Assembly (NCBI RefSeq): GCF_006546825.1
Contig: NZ_VICC01000008.1
Span: 120,554 to 184,553, forward strand
DNA from: Actinomyces oris
Lineage (GTDB): Bacteria; Actinomycetota; Actinomycetes; Actinomycetales; Actinomycetaceae
DNA length: 64,000 nucleotides
Reading direction: 5' to 3'
A program made the position numbers and the translations under genes. Positions within the stretch are counted from its first letter, which is position 1, and every line of letters begins with the position of its first letter. The notes below the pieces were generated by a model. That model searched no databases, was not told where the DNA came from, and was given only the letters and a program-made list of their open reading frames with translations. Shown piece after piece: positions 16,860 through 25,725 of this stretch.

Positions 16860-18144
16860 TGGCGCCCCTCTCGATCGTCTCGTCGGTGACGGCCTCGTCG
16901 GCCACGCGCCAGTCGTCGGGCATGAGGTGGTCCAGGACGTCGTCGACACTGACGGCGCCCAGCAGGCGCCCGGCGTCATCGAGGACCGGCAGGGCCGTCA
17001 GGTTGTAGGTGGCCAGCAGGCGGGTGACGGTACCGATGGAGTCCTCGGGGCGCACGGAGTCGACGTCGGTGTCCACGATGGAGCCGACCATGCGCTGAGG
17101 GCGCTCGCGCAGGGCCCGCTGGAAGTGGATCATGCCCACGAACTTGCCGGTGGGGGACTCCAGGGGCGGGCGGCACACGAAGCCGACGGCGGCCAGGGCG
17201 GGAGGGACCTCGGCCTTGCGGGACTGAGCCAGGAAGGTCGCCACCGTCGACTCGGGGGGCAGGATGATCGGCTCGGTGGTCATCAGGCCGCCGGCGGTGT
17301 ACTCGTCGTAGGCCATGAGGCGGCGCACGTCCTCGGCCTCCTCGGGCTCCATGAGGCCCAGCAGCTCGGCGGCCTTGAGCTGGGGGAGGTCGGCGACCAG
17401 GTCGGCGGCGTCGTCGGGCTGCATGGCGTCCAGGACGTGGGCGGCGCGCCCGGCCTCCAAGCGGGACAGGAGGGCGACGGCGTCCTCGTTGCCGAGCTCC
17501 TCCAGGACGTCGGCCAGGCGCTCATCGGTCAGCTCTGCGGCCACGCGCATCTGGCTGTCCTGGGGCAGGTCGCGCATGACGTCGGCCAGGTCGGCGGGCT
17601 TGAGGTCCTCCAGAGTGGCCAGTAGTGCGGTGGCGCCCTGCTGGTCGGCGCTGGCGGCCAGGCCGCTGACCTCGTCGGGGCGCACCGTGAAGGTCTCCCC
17701 GCGGCGCAGACCCAGAGGGCCTGAGGAGGCCCGCTGGACGAACAGGCGGGTCACCTTCCAGTCCATGCCGCGGTCGCGCTCGATGGCCACGTCGCGCACC
17801 GTGACGTTGCCCGAGCCGTCGCGCATGGTGACCACCCGGTCCAGCAGCTCGCCGACGACCAGGGTCTCCACGTGGCGCTGGGTGAAGCGGCGGATGTTCA
17901 TCAGGCCCGTGGTGATGACGGCTCCGGGCTCGATGGCGGTGATCCTCGACAGGGGCAGAAAGACGCGGCGCCGGCTGGAGACCTCGATGACGAAGCCGAC
18001 GGCCCTGGGTTCTCCGCGCATCTGCAGCAGGACGACGACGTCATGGACCTTGCCCACCTCATCGCCCAAGGGATCGAAGACGGAGGTGCCGATGAGGCGG
18101 GCCACAAAAACCCTGCTGGTCGTGCGCGTCCTGGTGTTCTCCAC
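16852..18144 (-). CDS. MgtE N-domain/CBS protein lacking a membrane channel
   Basis: A 430-residue soluble protein: an N-terminal PRC-barrel-like region (residues 1-120), an MgtE intracellular N domain (about 160-270, with LADVLEELGNEDAVALLSRL) and a CBS pair (about 280-410). MgtE magnesium channels continue with five transmembrane helices; here the protein ends after the CBS pair. It therefore looks like a free Mg2+/nucleotide sensor rather than a channel, perhaps acting with the coupled DUF1003 membrane protein (inference). The start is GTG 18144 with TAGGCT 6 bases upstream, so leaderless. Counterpart: Rv1232c. Confidence 0.85.
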   Translation of the reverse strand: MENTRTRTTSRVFVARLIGTSVFDPLGDEVGKVHDVVVLLQMRGEPRAVGFVIEVSSRRRVFLPLSRITAIEPGAVITTGLMNIRRFTQRHVETLVVGELLDRVVTMRDGSGNVTVRDVAIERDRGMDWKVTRLFVQRASSGPLGLRRGETFTVRPDEVSGLAASADQQGATALLATLEDLKPADLADVMRDLPQDSQMRVAAELTDERLADVLEELGNEDAVALLSRLEAGRAAHVLDAMQPDDAADLVADLPQLKAAELLGLMEPEEAEDVRRLMAYDEYTAGGLMTTEPIILPPESTVATFLAQSRKAEVPPALAAVGFVCRPPLESPTGKFVGMIHFQRALRERPQRMVGSIVDTDVDSVRPEDSIGTVTRLLATYNLTALPVLDDAGRLLGAVSVDDVLDHLMPDDWRVADEAVTDETIERGANA

Positions 18145-18224
18145 AAGCCAAGCCTATGCGCCTGAGGCGTGATTGCCTGTCGAAGGGTCCGTACCGCGTG
18201 CCCGCGCGTGCGACGATAGCCCCC
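18145..18224. promoter_or_regulatory. Divergent promoters between MgtE-N and GSP17M genes
   Basis: On the minus strand TAGGCT (forward 18151-18156) sits 6 bases before GTG 18144. On the plus strand GACGAT (18212-18217) sits 7 bases before ATG 18225. Both fit the leaderless arrangement of this window; the plus-strand match is weaker. Confidence 0.5.
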
Positions 18225-19031
18225 ATGAGTGCCAATCCGAGCCCGTTGTCCTCCCTGACCTCGTCCAGTGGTGGTGTCATGCCCCAGGGGGAGGAGGTGG
18301 CCTCCTTCGCGACCTACCCCGAGGCGCAGAGGGCGGTCGACGCTCTGTCGGACCAGGGCTTCCCGGTGCAGCACCTGGCGATCATCGGAACCGACCTGCG
18401 TCAGGTCGAGCGCATCACCGGGCGTATGAGCTGGGGGAGGGCGGCGATGTCGGGGGCTCTCAACGGCCTGTGGATCGGGGTGTTCTTCGGCATCATCATG
18501 TCGGTGGCCGCCAGCAGCGGTCCCAGGCTCAACTTCTGGGCCTGTGTCCTGCTGGGGGTGCTGTGGGGGATCATCTTCCAGCTCTTCAGCTACGCCCTGA
18601 CCCGGGGGCGGCGCGACTTCACCTCCATCAGTCAGGTCGTGGCCTCGCGCTACTCGATCCTCGCCGCCCGGGAGATTCACGAGGCCAGCCAGGCTCTGGC
18701 CGACGTCCCGGGCAACCTCGCGCGTGGGGCGGGCGCGCTGCGGCGCTCCCAGGAGCGGCGTCGTGCGCGACAGGAGGCCCCCGGGCCCACCGCCTTCGGC
18801 TCGCGCCCCGACGAGCAGCCCCGCTTCGGGGTGCGCCTGCCGCAGCCCGGCAGTGACGCTCCTGAGCGGACCCCCACCGCCTCGGCCGGCTCCGCCTCCG
18901 GCGCCCCGGCCGTTGCCGAGGACTACGACCCCTTCCTGCGTCCCTCGCGATCGGAGGGTCGCAAGGAGCCGGGGGCCCCGGCGTCGTCGCAGGAGTCCGG
19001 CGATGAGACCGGCTCCGGTGACAAGGGCTGA
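18225..19031 (+). CDS. General stress protein 17M-like membrane protein
   Basis: A 268-residue protein. Residues ~20-70 (EEVASFATYPEAQRAVDAL...FPVQHLAIIG) match the GSP17M-like domain, followed by two hydrophobic segments (about 88-105 and 110-130) and a long Arg/Pro/Ser-rich disordered tail. Function unknown, stress-linked by family name only. It is divergent from the MgtE-N gene and corresponds to Rv1234, completing the conserved block. Start ATG 18225 is chosen by domain boundaries. Confidence 0.75.
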   Translation: MSANPSPLSSLTSSSGGVMPQGEEVASFATYPEAQRAVDALSDQGFPVQHLAIIGTDLRQVERITGRMSWGRAAMSGALNGLWIGVFFGIIMSVAASSGPRLNFWACVLLGVLWGIIFQLFSYALTRGRRDFTSISQVVASRYSILAAREIHEASQALADVPGNLARGAGALRRSQERRRARQEAPGPTAFGSRPDEQPRFGVRLPQPGSDAPERTPTASAGSASGAPAVAEDYDPFLRPSRSEGRKEPGAPASSQESGDETGSGDKG

Positions 19032-19060
19032 GCGGCACTGAGGGACGAGGGAGCGCGACA

Positions 19061-19909
19061 ATGAGCATTCCGGTGGGGCTGTCGACCGCCTGCGTGGTTC
19101 CCGGCAGTGTTCCCGACACCTTCGCCATCGCCCAGGAGCTGGGCTACGACGGCGTCGAGATCATGGTCTGGAGCGAGAAGGCATCCCAGGACGCCACCCG
19201 GCTGGCGGCCCTGGTGGAGAAGCACGACCAGCCGGTGCTGGCGGTCCATGCCCCCACGCTGCTGGTGACCCGTGGGGTCTTCGGCGCCGATCCGTGGGAC
19301 AAGGTGGACCGCTCCATCGAGCTGGCCCACTACCTCGAGGCGCCCACGGTGGTGCTGCACCCGCCCTTCTTCTGGCAGACCCGCTACGCGCGCTCCTTCA
19401 TCGCCGGGGTCGCGCAGCGCGAGGCGACCACGGGCATCCACCTGGCGGTGGAGAACATGTTCACCTGGCGGCCCCGCCACGCCCACTCCACGCGCGACTT
19501 CCAGGCCTACTCGCCCACCTGGGACCCGGTGGGGCAGGGCTACAAGTCAGTGACGCTGGACATCTCCCACGCCGCCACCTCCGGCTCCGACGCCCTGGCC
19601 ATGGCCCGCGCGCTGGGGCCCACGCTGCGCCACCTGCACCTGACCGACGGCGTGCCCGGGCCCCTGGACGACCACCTGCTGCCCGGGCAGGGCAACCAGG
19701 ACTGCGCCGGGGTCCTCAAGCACCTAGTGGCCACCGGCTTCGAGGCCGGTGGAGGACAGGTCGTCGTCGAGGTGACCACCCGGTCCATGACGGCCGCCCA
19801 GCGTCTCGAGGGCCTCGCCAGCGCGCTGGCCTTCGCCCGTGAGCACCTGGAAGGTGGGGAGCCGGCTCACATTCCCGAGCCGACCCGCAAACGCTACCGC
19901 CGTTCCTGA
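19061..19909 (+). CDS. Sugar phosphate isomerase/epimerase-like TIM barrel
   Basis: A 282-residue protein of the xylose isomerase-like/AP endonuclease 2 superfamily. Metal-binding positions are suggested by VEIMVW, VLHPPFF, LAVENM, LDISHAA, HLHLTDG and VVVEV, the usual Glu/His/Asp scaffold. A GAGGGAG ribosome site precedes ATG 19061. It starts 29 bases after the GSP17M gene. Substrate cannot be told. The stop lies 6 bases from the end of the converging CDF gene, leaving no room for a separate terminator. Confidence 0.8.
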   Translation: MSIPVGLSTACVVPGSVPDTFAIAQELGYDGVEIMVWSEKASQDATRLAALVEKHDQPVLAVHAPTLLVTRGVFGADPWDKVDRSIELAHYLEAPTVVLHPPFFWQTRYARSFIAGVAQREATTGIHLAVENMFTWRPRHAHSTRDFQAYSPTWDPVGQGYKSVTLDISHAATSGSDALAMARALGPTLRHLHLTDGVPGPLDDHLLPGQGNQDCAGVLKHLVATGFEAGGGQVVVEVTTRSMTAAQRLEGLASALAFAREHLEGGEPAHIPEPTRKRYRRS

Positions 19910-19915
19910 CCCGGC

Positions 19916-20890
19916 CTAGCAGTAGGCGGCCTCGTGCTCGAGGTGCGAGACGGGCTCGAGCTGGAGGGTCGCATGCTGGATCCTGACCGGGAAGTGCTCG
20001 GCCACGCAGTTCTGGAGCCGGTCGAGGATCTCCTCGGTGTGACCGTCGCGCAGGCACTCGTCGCGCACGACGACGTGCGCGGTCAGCACCGGCATGCCCG
20101 AGGCGACGGTCCAGGCATGCAGGTCGTGGACCTCCTCGACGTGGTCGATGCCGAGCATGTGCGAGCGCACCTGCGCCAGGTCCAGCTCCCGGGGAGTGAA
20201 GTCCATGAGCACCGCCAGGGCCGAGCGCAGCAGCGTCACCGCCCGGGGCAGGATGAGGACGGCGATGAGCAAGGAGGCCACGGCGTCGGCCCGCGTCCAG
20301 CCGGTGCGGGCCACGACGGCGGCAGCGATGATGACGCCCACTGATCCCAGGGCGTCATTGAGGACCTCCAGCAGAGCGGCCCTCATGTTGAGGTTCTCGC
20401 CGTGTCCGTCATGCCCCCGGCCGCCAGAGAGGACCAGCAGCGCGATGACGTTGGCGGCCAGACCGATGACACCCATGACGAGCATGCCCGAGGCCTCGAC
20501 CTGCGGGGCTACCAGCAGGTTGTGAACCGCCTTGAAGGCCACGAAGAGCCCGACGACGGCGAGCATGCCCGCCTGGAGCGCGGCCCCGATGACCTCGGCG
20601 CGACGCATGCCCCAGGTGGAGCGGTCCGTGGCCGGACGCGTGGACAGCTGGGCGGCCGTCAGGGCCATGGCCAGGCCGGCGACGTCGGTGAGCATGTGCC
20701 CGGCGTCGGCCAGCAGCGCCAGCGATCCGGTGACAAGGGCGGTGACGATCTCGGCCACCAGGACCGTGGTCGACAGGCACAGGGCGACCAGGAGCCGACC
20801 GCGTGAGGCCCCGGCGCCGTGGTTGTGCGAGTGACCGTGGGAGTGGTGGTGGGAATGGGTGTCGGGCTCGTGACCGGCTGGGGTGCTCAC
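19916..20890 (-). CDS. Cation diffusion facilitator (zinc-type exporter)
   Basis: A 324-residue CDF family proton-coupled exporter of Zn2+ or a similar ion. The N-terminus is His-rich (HSHHHSHGHSHNH). Six membrane segments are followed by a cytoplasmic C-terminal domain. TM2 carries HMLTD (HxxxD), but the TM5 site reads EVLND (ExxxD) where many Zn exporters have HxxxD. It overlaps the ArsR gene by 4 bases, so exporter and sensor are coupled. Metal identity is therefore uncertain. Confidence 0.9.
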   Translation of the reverse strand: MSTPAGHEPDTHSHHHSHGHSHNHGAGASRGRLLVALCLSTTVLVAEIVTALVTGSLALLADAGHMLTDVAGLAMALTAAQLSTRPATDRSTWGMRRAEVIGAALQAGMLAVVGLFVAFKAVHNLLVAPQVEASGMLVMGVIGLAANVIALLVLSGGRGHDGHGENLNMRAALLEVLNDALGSVGVIIAAAVVARTGWTRADAVASLLIAVLILPRAVTLLRSALAVLMDFTPRELDLAQVRSHMLGIDHVEEVHDLHAWTVASGMPVLTAHVVVRDECLRDGHTEEILDRLQNCVAEHFPVRIQHATLQLEPVSHLEHEAAYC

Positions 20891-21258
20891 TGCGGCTCCT
20901 TGCTCCGGCTCGCTCCGTCCGCGGAGATGATGGCGGCCAAGGACTCGGCAGCGGCCAGGACCTGCTCGATGGCCTCGGGATTCTCGATCCGGCTGACGTT
21001 GGCCCGTCCGTGGGAGTGGCTGGAGATGAGACCGGCGCTGCGCAGGATCGCCAGGTGCTGGGAGACGGTCGACTGGGCCAGGCCCAGGTGCTCGGTCAGC
21101 TCCACCACCCGGTGTTCGCCGCCGTGGAGGTGGCGCAGGATCGCCAGGCGGGTGGCGTCCCCCAGGACATCGAGCAGGGAGGCCACGGTGGAGGCCTCGC
21201 GCACAGCGCCGTGGTCCTGGGGGCGGTCCTCGGGCAGCAGCCCATGTTTCATCGTCAT
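20887..21258 (-). CDS. ArsR/SmtB family metal-sensing repressor
   Basis: A 123-residue winged-helix regulator. LGDATRLAILRHL starts the DNA-binding domain, with AQSTVSQHLAILRSAGLI as the recognition helix. Such proteins release their operator when Zn, Cd, Co or Ni binds. The downstream, overlapping CDF exporter is the obvious target. ATG 21258 has TAGCAT 6 bases upstream, so the message is leaderless. No CxC alpha-3 metal site is seen; His and Glu residues in the C-terminal helix are the likelier ligands. Confidence 0.88.
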   Translation of the reverse strand: MTMKHGLLPEDRPQDHGAVREASTVASLLDVLGDATRLAILRHLHGGEHRVVELTEHLGLAQSTVSQHLAILRSAGLISSHSHGRANVSRIENPEAIEQVLAAAESLAAIISADGASRSKEPQ

Positions 21259-21290
21259 ACGGCGATGCTATCTACGAATAACGATGAGCG
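21259..21290 (-). promoter_or_regulatory. Promoter and possible operator of arsR-CDF
   Basis: TAGCAT (forward ATGCTA 21265-21270) lies 6 bases before ATG 21258. The neighbouring TATCTACGAATA (forward 21268-21279) is an imperfect palindrome in an AT-rich patch, a plausible ArsR-type operator. The match is weak. Confidence 0.4.
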
Positions 21291-21322
21291 GCAAGGGAGG
21301 TGACCGAGCAGTCAGTCGGCAG

Positions 21323-22948
21323 TCAGTCGGCGATGAGCCCGCTCACCCAGGCCTCGACCTCCTCCACGGTGCGGGGCACGTCCTGAGTGAGACGCTCCAC
21401 GCTGCCGTCCTCGCGCACCACGACGTCGTCCTCGATGCGCACGCCCGTGCCACGCATCTCGGTGGGCACCAGCAGGTCGTCCTCGCGGAAGTACAGTCCC
21501 GGCTCGATGGTGAAGCACATGCCCGGCTTGAGCTCGGCCTCCATGTACATCTCGCGGCGCGCCTGGGCGCAGTCGTGGACATCCAGGCCCAGGTGGTGGC
21601 TGGTGCCGTGCACCATCCAGCGCCGGTGGTACTGGCCCTCGGGGGCCAGGGAGTCGGCGGCGCTGACGCCCTCGGGCAGCATCCCCCACTCCTCCAGGCG
21701 GGCGGCGATCACCTCCATGGCGGCGGCGTGGACGTCCTTGAAGCGGCAGCCCGGCGTGCCCGCACGGGCGAAGGCGGCGTCGGCGGCGTCGAGAACCGCC
21801 TGGTAGATCCGGCGCTGAGCCTCGGTGAAGCGACCATCGACCGGGATCGTGCGAGTGACGTCAGCGGTGTAGAGGGAGTCGACCTCGACGCCGGCGTCCA
21901 CCAGGACCAGCTGGCCGGGCTCGACGGCGCCGTCGTTGTTGATCCAGTGCAGGGTGTTGGCGTGGTTGCCGGCCGCGGCGATCGTGTCATAGCCCAGGCC
22001 GTTGCCCTCCTCGCGGGCCTTGGCCCCGAAGGCCCCTTCCAGGACCCGCTCACCGCGCCAGTGGCCGCGGGCCCGGGGGATGGAGCGGATGAGGTCGTCG
22101 AAGCCGGCCTTGGTGGCGGCGACGGCGGCACGCAGCTGGTCGATCTCCCAGGGGTCCTTGATCAGGCGCAGCTCGCTGGCGGCCTCGGCCAGACCGGCGT
22201 CGACCTCCGCGGCGCCCTGGCCGGTCTGCAGCCCGACCTTCTCCCGCGTGGTGGTCACCAGAGCGGTGACGGACTCATCGGCCTCGGCGACGACGCGCAG
22301 CTGCACCGCGTCGGGACCGGCATCCTTGGCCAGCGCGTCGGGAAGGGAGTCGATGTGGGCGCAGCGCATGCCGGTGGAGGCCTCGACCTCCTCCAGGGAG
22401 GGCCGCACCCCCACCCACAGCTCGCCGTAGCGGGGGTCGCCGTAGAACTCTTGGCTGGATCGCGAGGCCCGGGGCCGGAAGTAGAGGACTGCCTCATGCG
22501 TCGGGGCGACGTCGTCGGTGTCATCGGAGCCGTCCGGGGAACCGGCGTCCTGACTCGGCTCGGTGAGGGGGTCCAGGACGAGCACGGCATCCGGCTCGAA
22601 GTCCGTGCCGGTTCCGGCCAGGTGGGCGAAGGCGCTGTGGGGCCTGAACCGGTAGTCGCAGTCGTTGTTGCGCACCTTGAGCGCGCCCGCGGGGAGCACC
22701 AGACGCTCGCCGGGGAAGAGCCTGCCGAGGGCCTCACGGCGGGCGGCCGCCCAGGGAGCCGCCTCGCTGCGGGCGGGCAGACCCTCGGGACGCGGCCCCC
22801 ACCCCGAGCCGATGAAGTCACGGAAGGCCTGGTTCTCGGGCTGGCGGGACCGGTTGGAGCCTCGCGCCGCCAAGGACTGGGGGGCCTCCTGCGAGGAGGC
22901 GGGGGACTCGTCGGACGGGTGGTTGTCTGCGGGAGAAGTCGGTGTCAT
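21323..22948 (-). CDS. Xaa-Pro aminopeptidase (peptidase M24B)
   Basis: Metalloaminopeptidase that removes an N-terminal residue before proline. The 541-residue protein has an N-terminal AMP_N domain and a pita-bread catalytic domain with metal ligands in LVDAGVE, YTADVTRT, HGTSHHLGLDVHD, TIEPGLYF and RIEDDV. The first ~55 residues are a disordered extension. ATG 22948 has GATGAT 6 bases before it and is preferred over the in-frame 23026 start. It lies 64 bases from the oxidoreductase gene upstream on the same strand. Confidence 0.92.
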   Translation of the reverse strand: MTPTSPADNHPSDESPASSQEAPQSLAARGSNRSRQPENQAFRDFIGSGWGPRPEGLPARSEAAPWAAARREALGRLFPGERLVLPAGALKVRNNDCDYRFRPHSAFAHLAGTGTDFEPDAVLVLDPLTEPSQDAGSPDGSDDTDDVAPTHEAVLYFRPRASRSSQEFYGDPRYGELWVGVRPSLEEVEASTGMRCAHIDSLPDALAKDAGPDAVQLRVVAEADESVTALVTTTREKVGLQTGQGAAEVDAGLAEAASELRLIKDPWEIDQLRAAVAATKAGFDDLIRSIPRARGHWRGERVLEGAFGAKAREEGNGLGYDTIAAAGNHANTLHWINNDGAVEPGQLVLVDAGVEVDSLYTADVTRTIPVDGRFTEAQRRIYQAVLDAADAAFARAGTPGCRFKDVHAAAMEVIAARLEEWGMLPEGVSAADSLAPEGQYHRRWMVHGTSHHLGLDVHDCAQARREMYMEAELKPGMCFTIEPGLYFREDDLLVPTEMRGTGVRIEDDVVVREDGSVERLTQDVPRTVEEVEAWVSGLIAD

Positions 22949-23012
22949 AGGGGCATCATCCCACTGTTGGGCCCCAACCTGCGCTCGGTGGGGGCTCAGA
23001 ATCGGGGACGGC

Positions 23013-24113
23013 TCAGTCCTGCTCATCGGCCGGGAAGCGCACCCCCACCTGGCGACGGGCCTCCTGCAGAACCCCGACCGCCGCCACGGAGCGGCTCAAC
23101 GGGTGCAGATCGGACTGGCGCGCTCCGGCCCGTACCAGGCGGCACACCTCGGCCAGCTCGTAGGCGAGCTGGTGACCGGGCGCCTCAGCGCCGCGCTCGA
23201 CCGACAGGTCCTCACCCGTGCCCGTCGCCGCCGTCGGGCCGCGCAGCCCAATGCGCCGGGGCCACTGGCAGTCGTCAATGCTCAGCACGTCATGGTCCCC
23301 GGCGAAGCTCGACTCCATCCCCGGGGAGGTCTTGGAGTGCAGGCAGACGACCTCCAGCCCGGCGTGCTCACCGCAGTCGTAGGACAGGACCACCGTGCCC
23401 CGTGCGTCCACACCGCACTCCAACAGCGTCCCCGTGGCCGTCACCCGCTCCGGCTCACCGAAGAGGTGAATGGCCAGGCTGACCGGGTAGATGCCCAGAT
23501 CCATGAGGGAGCCGCCGCCCAGAGCCGGATCGAAGGCCGGCGGCAGGCCACCGGAGCGGTAGACCTCCATCCGCGAGGAGAACTGCTCCTTTGACAGCAC
23601 CACCCGGTGCAGCCGCCCCAGCCGCGGCAGCTGTTCGCGCAGCCGAGCCACCCCGGGCTCGAAGGCGGACAGCCACCCCTCCATGAGGAAGCGGTCGGCC
23701 GCCCGTGCCGCCTTCACCATCGCCTCGGCCTGCGAGCGCGTCAGAGCGAAGGGCTTCTCCACCACCACGTGAAAACCTGCCTCCAGGGCCGCGATCGCGT
23801 GCTGCGCGTGCAGGGAGTTGGGGGAACCCACATGGATGACGTCGATCGGGTCGGGCGAGCCCGGGCCGTGCGCGGCGAGCATCTCCTCAAGCGAGGCATA
23901 GGCATGCGCAATCCCGTGCTCGGTGGCGAAGGCGGCGGCGCGCTCGCGGTGGGCGGAGGTGACGGCCACGATCTGTGCACCCGGCTCGCGGGCAACGGCC
24001 TCGGCGAACCAGCGGGCGATGAAACCGGCCCCGATCACCCCGAAGCGGACCGGGGCGTCGTCGGTACGCCGCGTGGTGGGCGCAGTACTGCTCATACGGC
24101 TCGGCTCGCTCAT
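23013..24113 (-). CDS. Gfo/Idh/MocA family oxidoreductase
   Basis: A 366-residue NAD(P)-dependent dehydrogenase. The Rossmann motif FGVIGAGFIARWF is near residue 20, and VVEKPFALTRSQAEAM holds the family EKP motif. The C-terminal domain has FDPALGGGSLMDLGIYPV. Substrate is probably a sugar, polyol or dihydrodiol but cannot be told. ATG 24113 has AAGACT 7 bases upstream. A second ATG 15 bases downstream (MSSTAP) is possible. The promoter region is shared with the divergent PHP gene. Confidence 0.88.
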   Translation of the reverse strand: MSEPSRMSSTAPTTRRTDDAPVRFGVIGAGFIARWFAEAVAREPGAQIVAVTSAHRERAAAFATEHGIAHAYASLEEMLAAHGPGSPDPIDVIHVGSPNSLHAQHAIAALEAGFHVVVEKPFALTRSQAEAMVKAARAADRFLMEGWLSAFEPGVARLREQLPRLGRLHRVVLSKEQFSSRMEVYRSGGLPPAFDPALGGGSLMDLGIYPVSLAIHLFGEPERVTATGTLLECGVDARGTVVLSYDCGEHAGLEVVCLHSKTSPGMESSFAGDHDVLSIDDCQWPRRIGLRGPTAATGTGEDLSVERGAEAPGHQLAYELAEVCRLVRAGARQSDLHPLSRSVAAVGVLQEARRQVGVRFPADEQD

Positions 24114-24170
24114 GCCGTCCAGTCTTCCACGCCTCCCTGCGCGCTGCCTGCACTTACCTACACTGTCCCG
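24114..24170. promoter_or_regulatory. Divergent leaderless promoters, oxidoreductase and PHP genes
   Basis: Only 57 bases separate the two starts. TACACT (24159-24164) lies 6 bases before GTG 24171. On the other strand AAGACT lies 7 bases before ATG 24113. Neither start has a Shine-Dalgarno. Confidence 0.55.
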
Positions 24171-25016
24171 GTGCGCATCGACCCCCACACCCACTCGGCC
24201 TGCTCCGACGGCACCGACTCGCCTGCCGAGCTCATGACGAAGGCGGCCGGGGCCGGCCTCGACGTCGTCGGTCTGACCGACCACGACACGATGTCCGGCT
24301 GGCAGGAGGCGGCCCGGGCCGTCCCGTTCGCCGGCGTCGCCCTGCTGCGCGGCACCGAGATCTCCTGCGCCGCCGACGGGGTCACCCTCCACCTGCTGTC
24401 CTACCTGCACCGGGCCGACGACGCCGGGCTGGAGGCCGCCTTCGCCCGCGCCCGCCGCTCGCGCGACAATCGGGCGCAACGGATGGTCGAACGCCTCAGT
24501 CAGGACTACCCGGTCACCTGGGAGGACGTCCTGACCCAGTCGGCCGACTCCCACACGATCGGCCGGCCCCACATCGCCGACGCCCTCGTGGCGGCCGGCT
24601 CCTTCCCCGATCGCAACGCCGCCTTCGCCGGGCCGCTGGCCACCTCCTCGCCCTACTACGTGCACCACTGGGCGCTGGACCCGGTGGAGGCCTGCCGCCT
24701 GGTGCGCGCCGCCGGTGGGGTCCCGGTGGCGGCCCACCCGCGCGCCGCCTCCCGCCAGCGCCGCCTCGTGCCCGATGAGACCTTCGCCCAGATGGCCGAG
24801 GCCGGCCTGGCGGCCCTGGAGATGAACCATCGCGACCAGGACCCCGAGCAGCGCGAGCAGGTTCGCCTCCTGGCCCAGCGCCTGGGCCTGGGGCTGTCGG
24901 GGGCCTCGGACTACCACGGCACCGGTAAGCCCAATCGCCTGGGGGAGAACCTCATGCCGCCCGAGCTGCTGGAACAGATCCTTGACGAGGGCGCCCTCGA
25001 CCTCGTCCGCCCCTGA
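24171..25016 (+). CDS. PHP-domain metal-dependent phosphoesterase
   Basis: A 281-residue stand-alone PHP domain protein of the YciV/RNase AM class (3',5'-nucleoside bisphosphate phosphatase or 5'-3' exonuclease). Metal ligands appear in order: HTHSACSDGT near the start, GLTDHDTMSGW, GTEISC, GRPHIADAL, VPVAAHPRA and GASDYHGTGKPN at the end. GTG 24171 has TACACT 6 bases upstream; residues before it in the open frame have no homology. Exact substrate is inferred from family. Confidence 0.88.
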   Translation: MRIDPHTHSACSDGTDSPAELMTKAAGAGLDVVGLTDHDTMSGWQEAARAVPFAGVALLRGTEISCAADGVTLHLLSYLHRADDAGLEAAFARARRSRDNRAQRMVERLSQDYPVTWEDVLTQSADSHTIGRPHIADALVAAGSFPDRNAAFAGPLATSSPYYVHHWALDPVEACRLVRAAGGVPVAAHPRAASRQRRLVPDETFAQMAEAGLAALEMNHRDQDPEQREQVRLLAQRLGLGLSGASDYHGTGKPNRLGENLMPPELLEQILDEGALDLVRP

Positions 25017-25072
25017 GGGCCGACCGGCCACGGCACCCGACTCCCGCCGAGCGGCGGTGATAGAAACGCCCC

Positions 25073-25702
25073 ATGCTGCAGTCCGTCTTCGACACCACGG
25101 TCTTCGCCACGACCTTCACCACGCTCCTGGTCATCCAGGACCCGTTGGGCGCCATCCCGATCTTCCTGTCCCTGACCTCGCGGCAGACACCCCCTGAGCG
25201 CGCCGCCTCTGCACGCCAGGCCACGGTCGTCTCCTTCGCCGTCATCGTGCTCTTCGCAGTCTTCGGACGCTACATCCTGAAGTTCCTGGGGATCTCCGTG
25301 CCCTCCCTCCAGGTGGCCGGCGGACTGCTGCTGCTCCTGGTGGCCCTGGAGCTGCTGACCGACAAGGTCGATGAGAGCCCCGATCCTGACGCCGTCACCG
25401 CCAACGCCGCCCTCGTGCCCCTGGGCACGCCTCTGCTGGCCGGGCCGGGAGCCATTGTCGCGGCGATGGTCGCCGTGGACACCACCGGAGGCGGGGTGGC
25501 CGGGTGGGTCTCCGTGACGGCCGCGATCATCGGCACGCACATCGCCATCTGGGTCTCGCTGCGCTTCTCCCTGGGGCTCAACCGGGTGCTGGGCACCTCC
25601 GGCATCCGGATCCTCACTCGGGTCATGGGGCTGCTCCTGGCGGCCATCGCCGTCCAAATCATGGCCGACGGCGTCTTCGCCTTCCTGGAGACTCGCCTCT
25701 GA
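25073..25702 (+). CDS. MarC family membrane protein
   Basis: A 209-residue protein with six hydrophobic segments. IQDPLGAIPIFLSLT near the N-terminus and PLGTPLLAGPGAI in the middle are MarC/UPF0056 signatures. Despite the name, family members have no confirmed role in antibiotic resistance. It follows the PHP gene on the same strand after 56 bases and ends before a strong convergent terminator. Confidence 0.88.
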   Translation: MLQSVFDTTVFATTFTTLLVIQDPLGAIPIFLSLTSRQTPPERAASARQATVVSFAVIVLFAVFGRYILKFLGISVPSLQVAGGLLLLLVALELLTDKVDESPDPDAVTANAALVPLGTPLLAGPGAIVAAMVAVDTTGGGVAGWVSVTAAIIGTHIAIWVSLRFSLGLNRVLGTSGIRILTRVMGLLLAAIAVQIMADGVFAFLETRL

Positions 25703-25725
25703 GCCGGGTCCGCTCCGGAGTCGGA

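Noticed and set aside
16852..18144. Reading the MgtE-N/CBS gene as a magnesium transporter
   Set aside because: No transmembrane channel domain follows the CBS pair, and the frame stops there; no frameshift evidence downstream.
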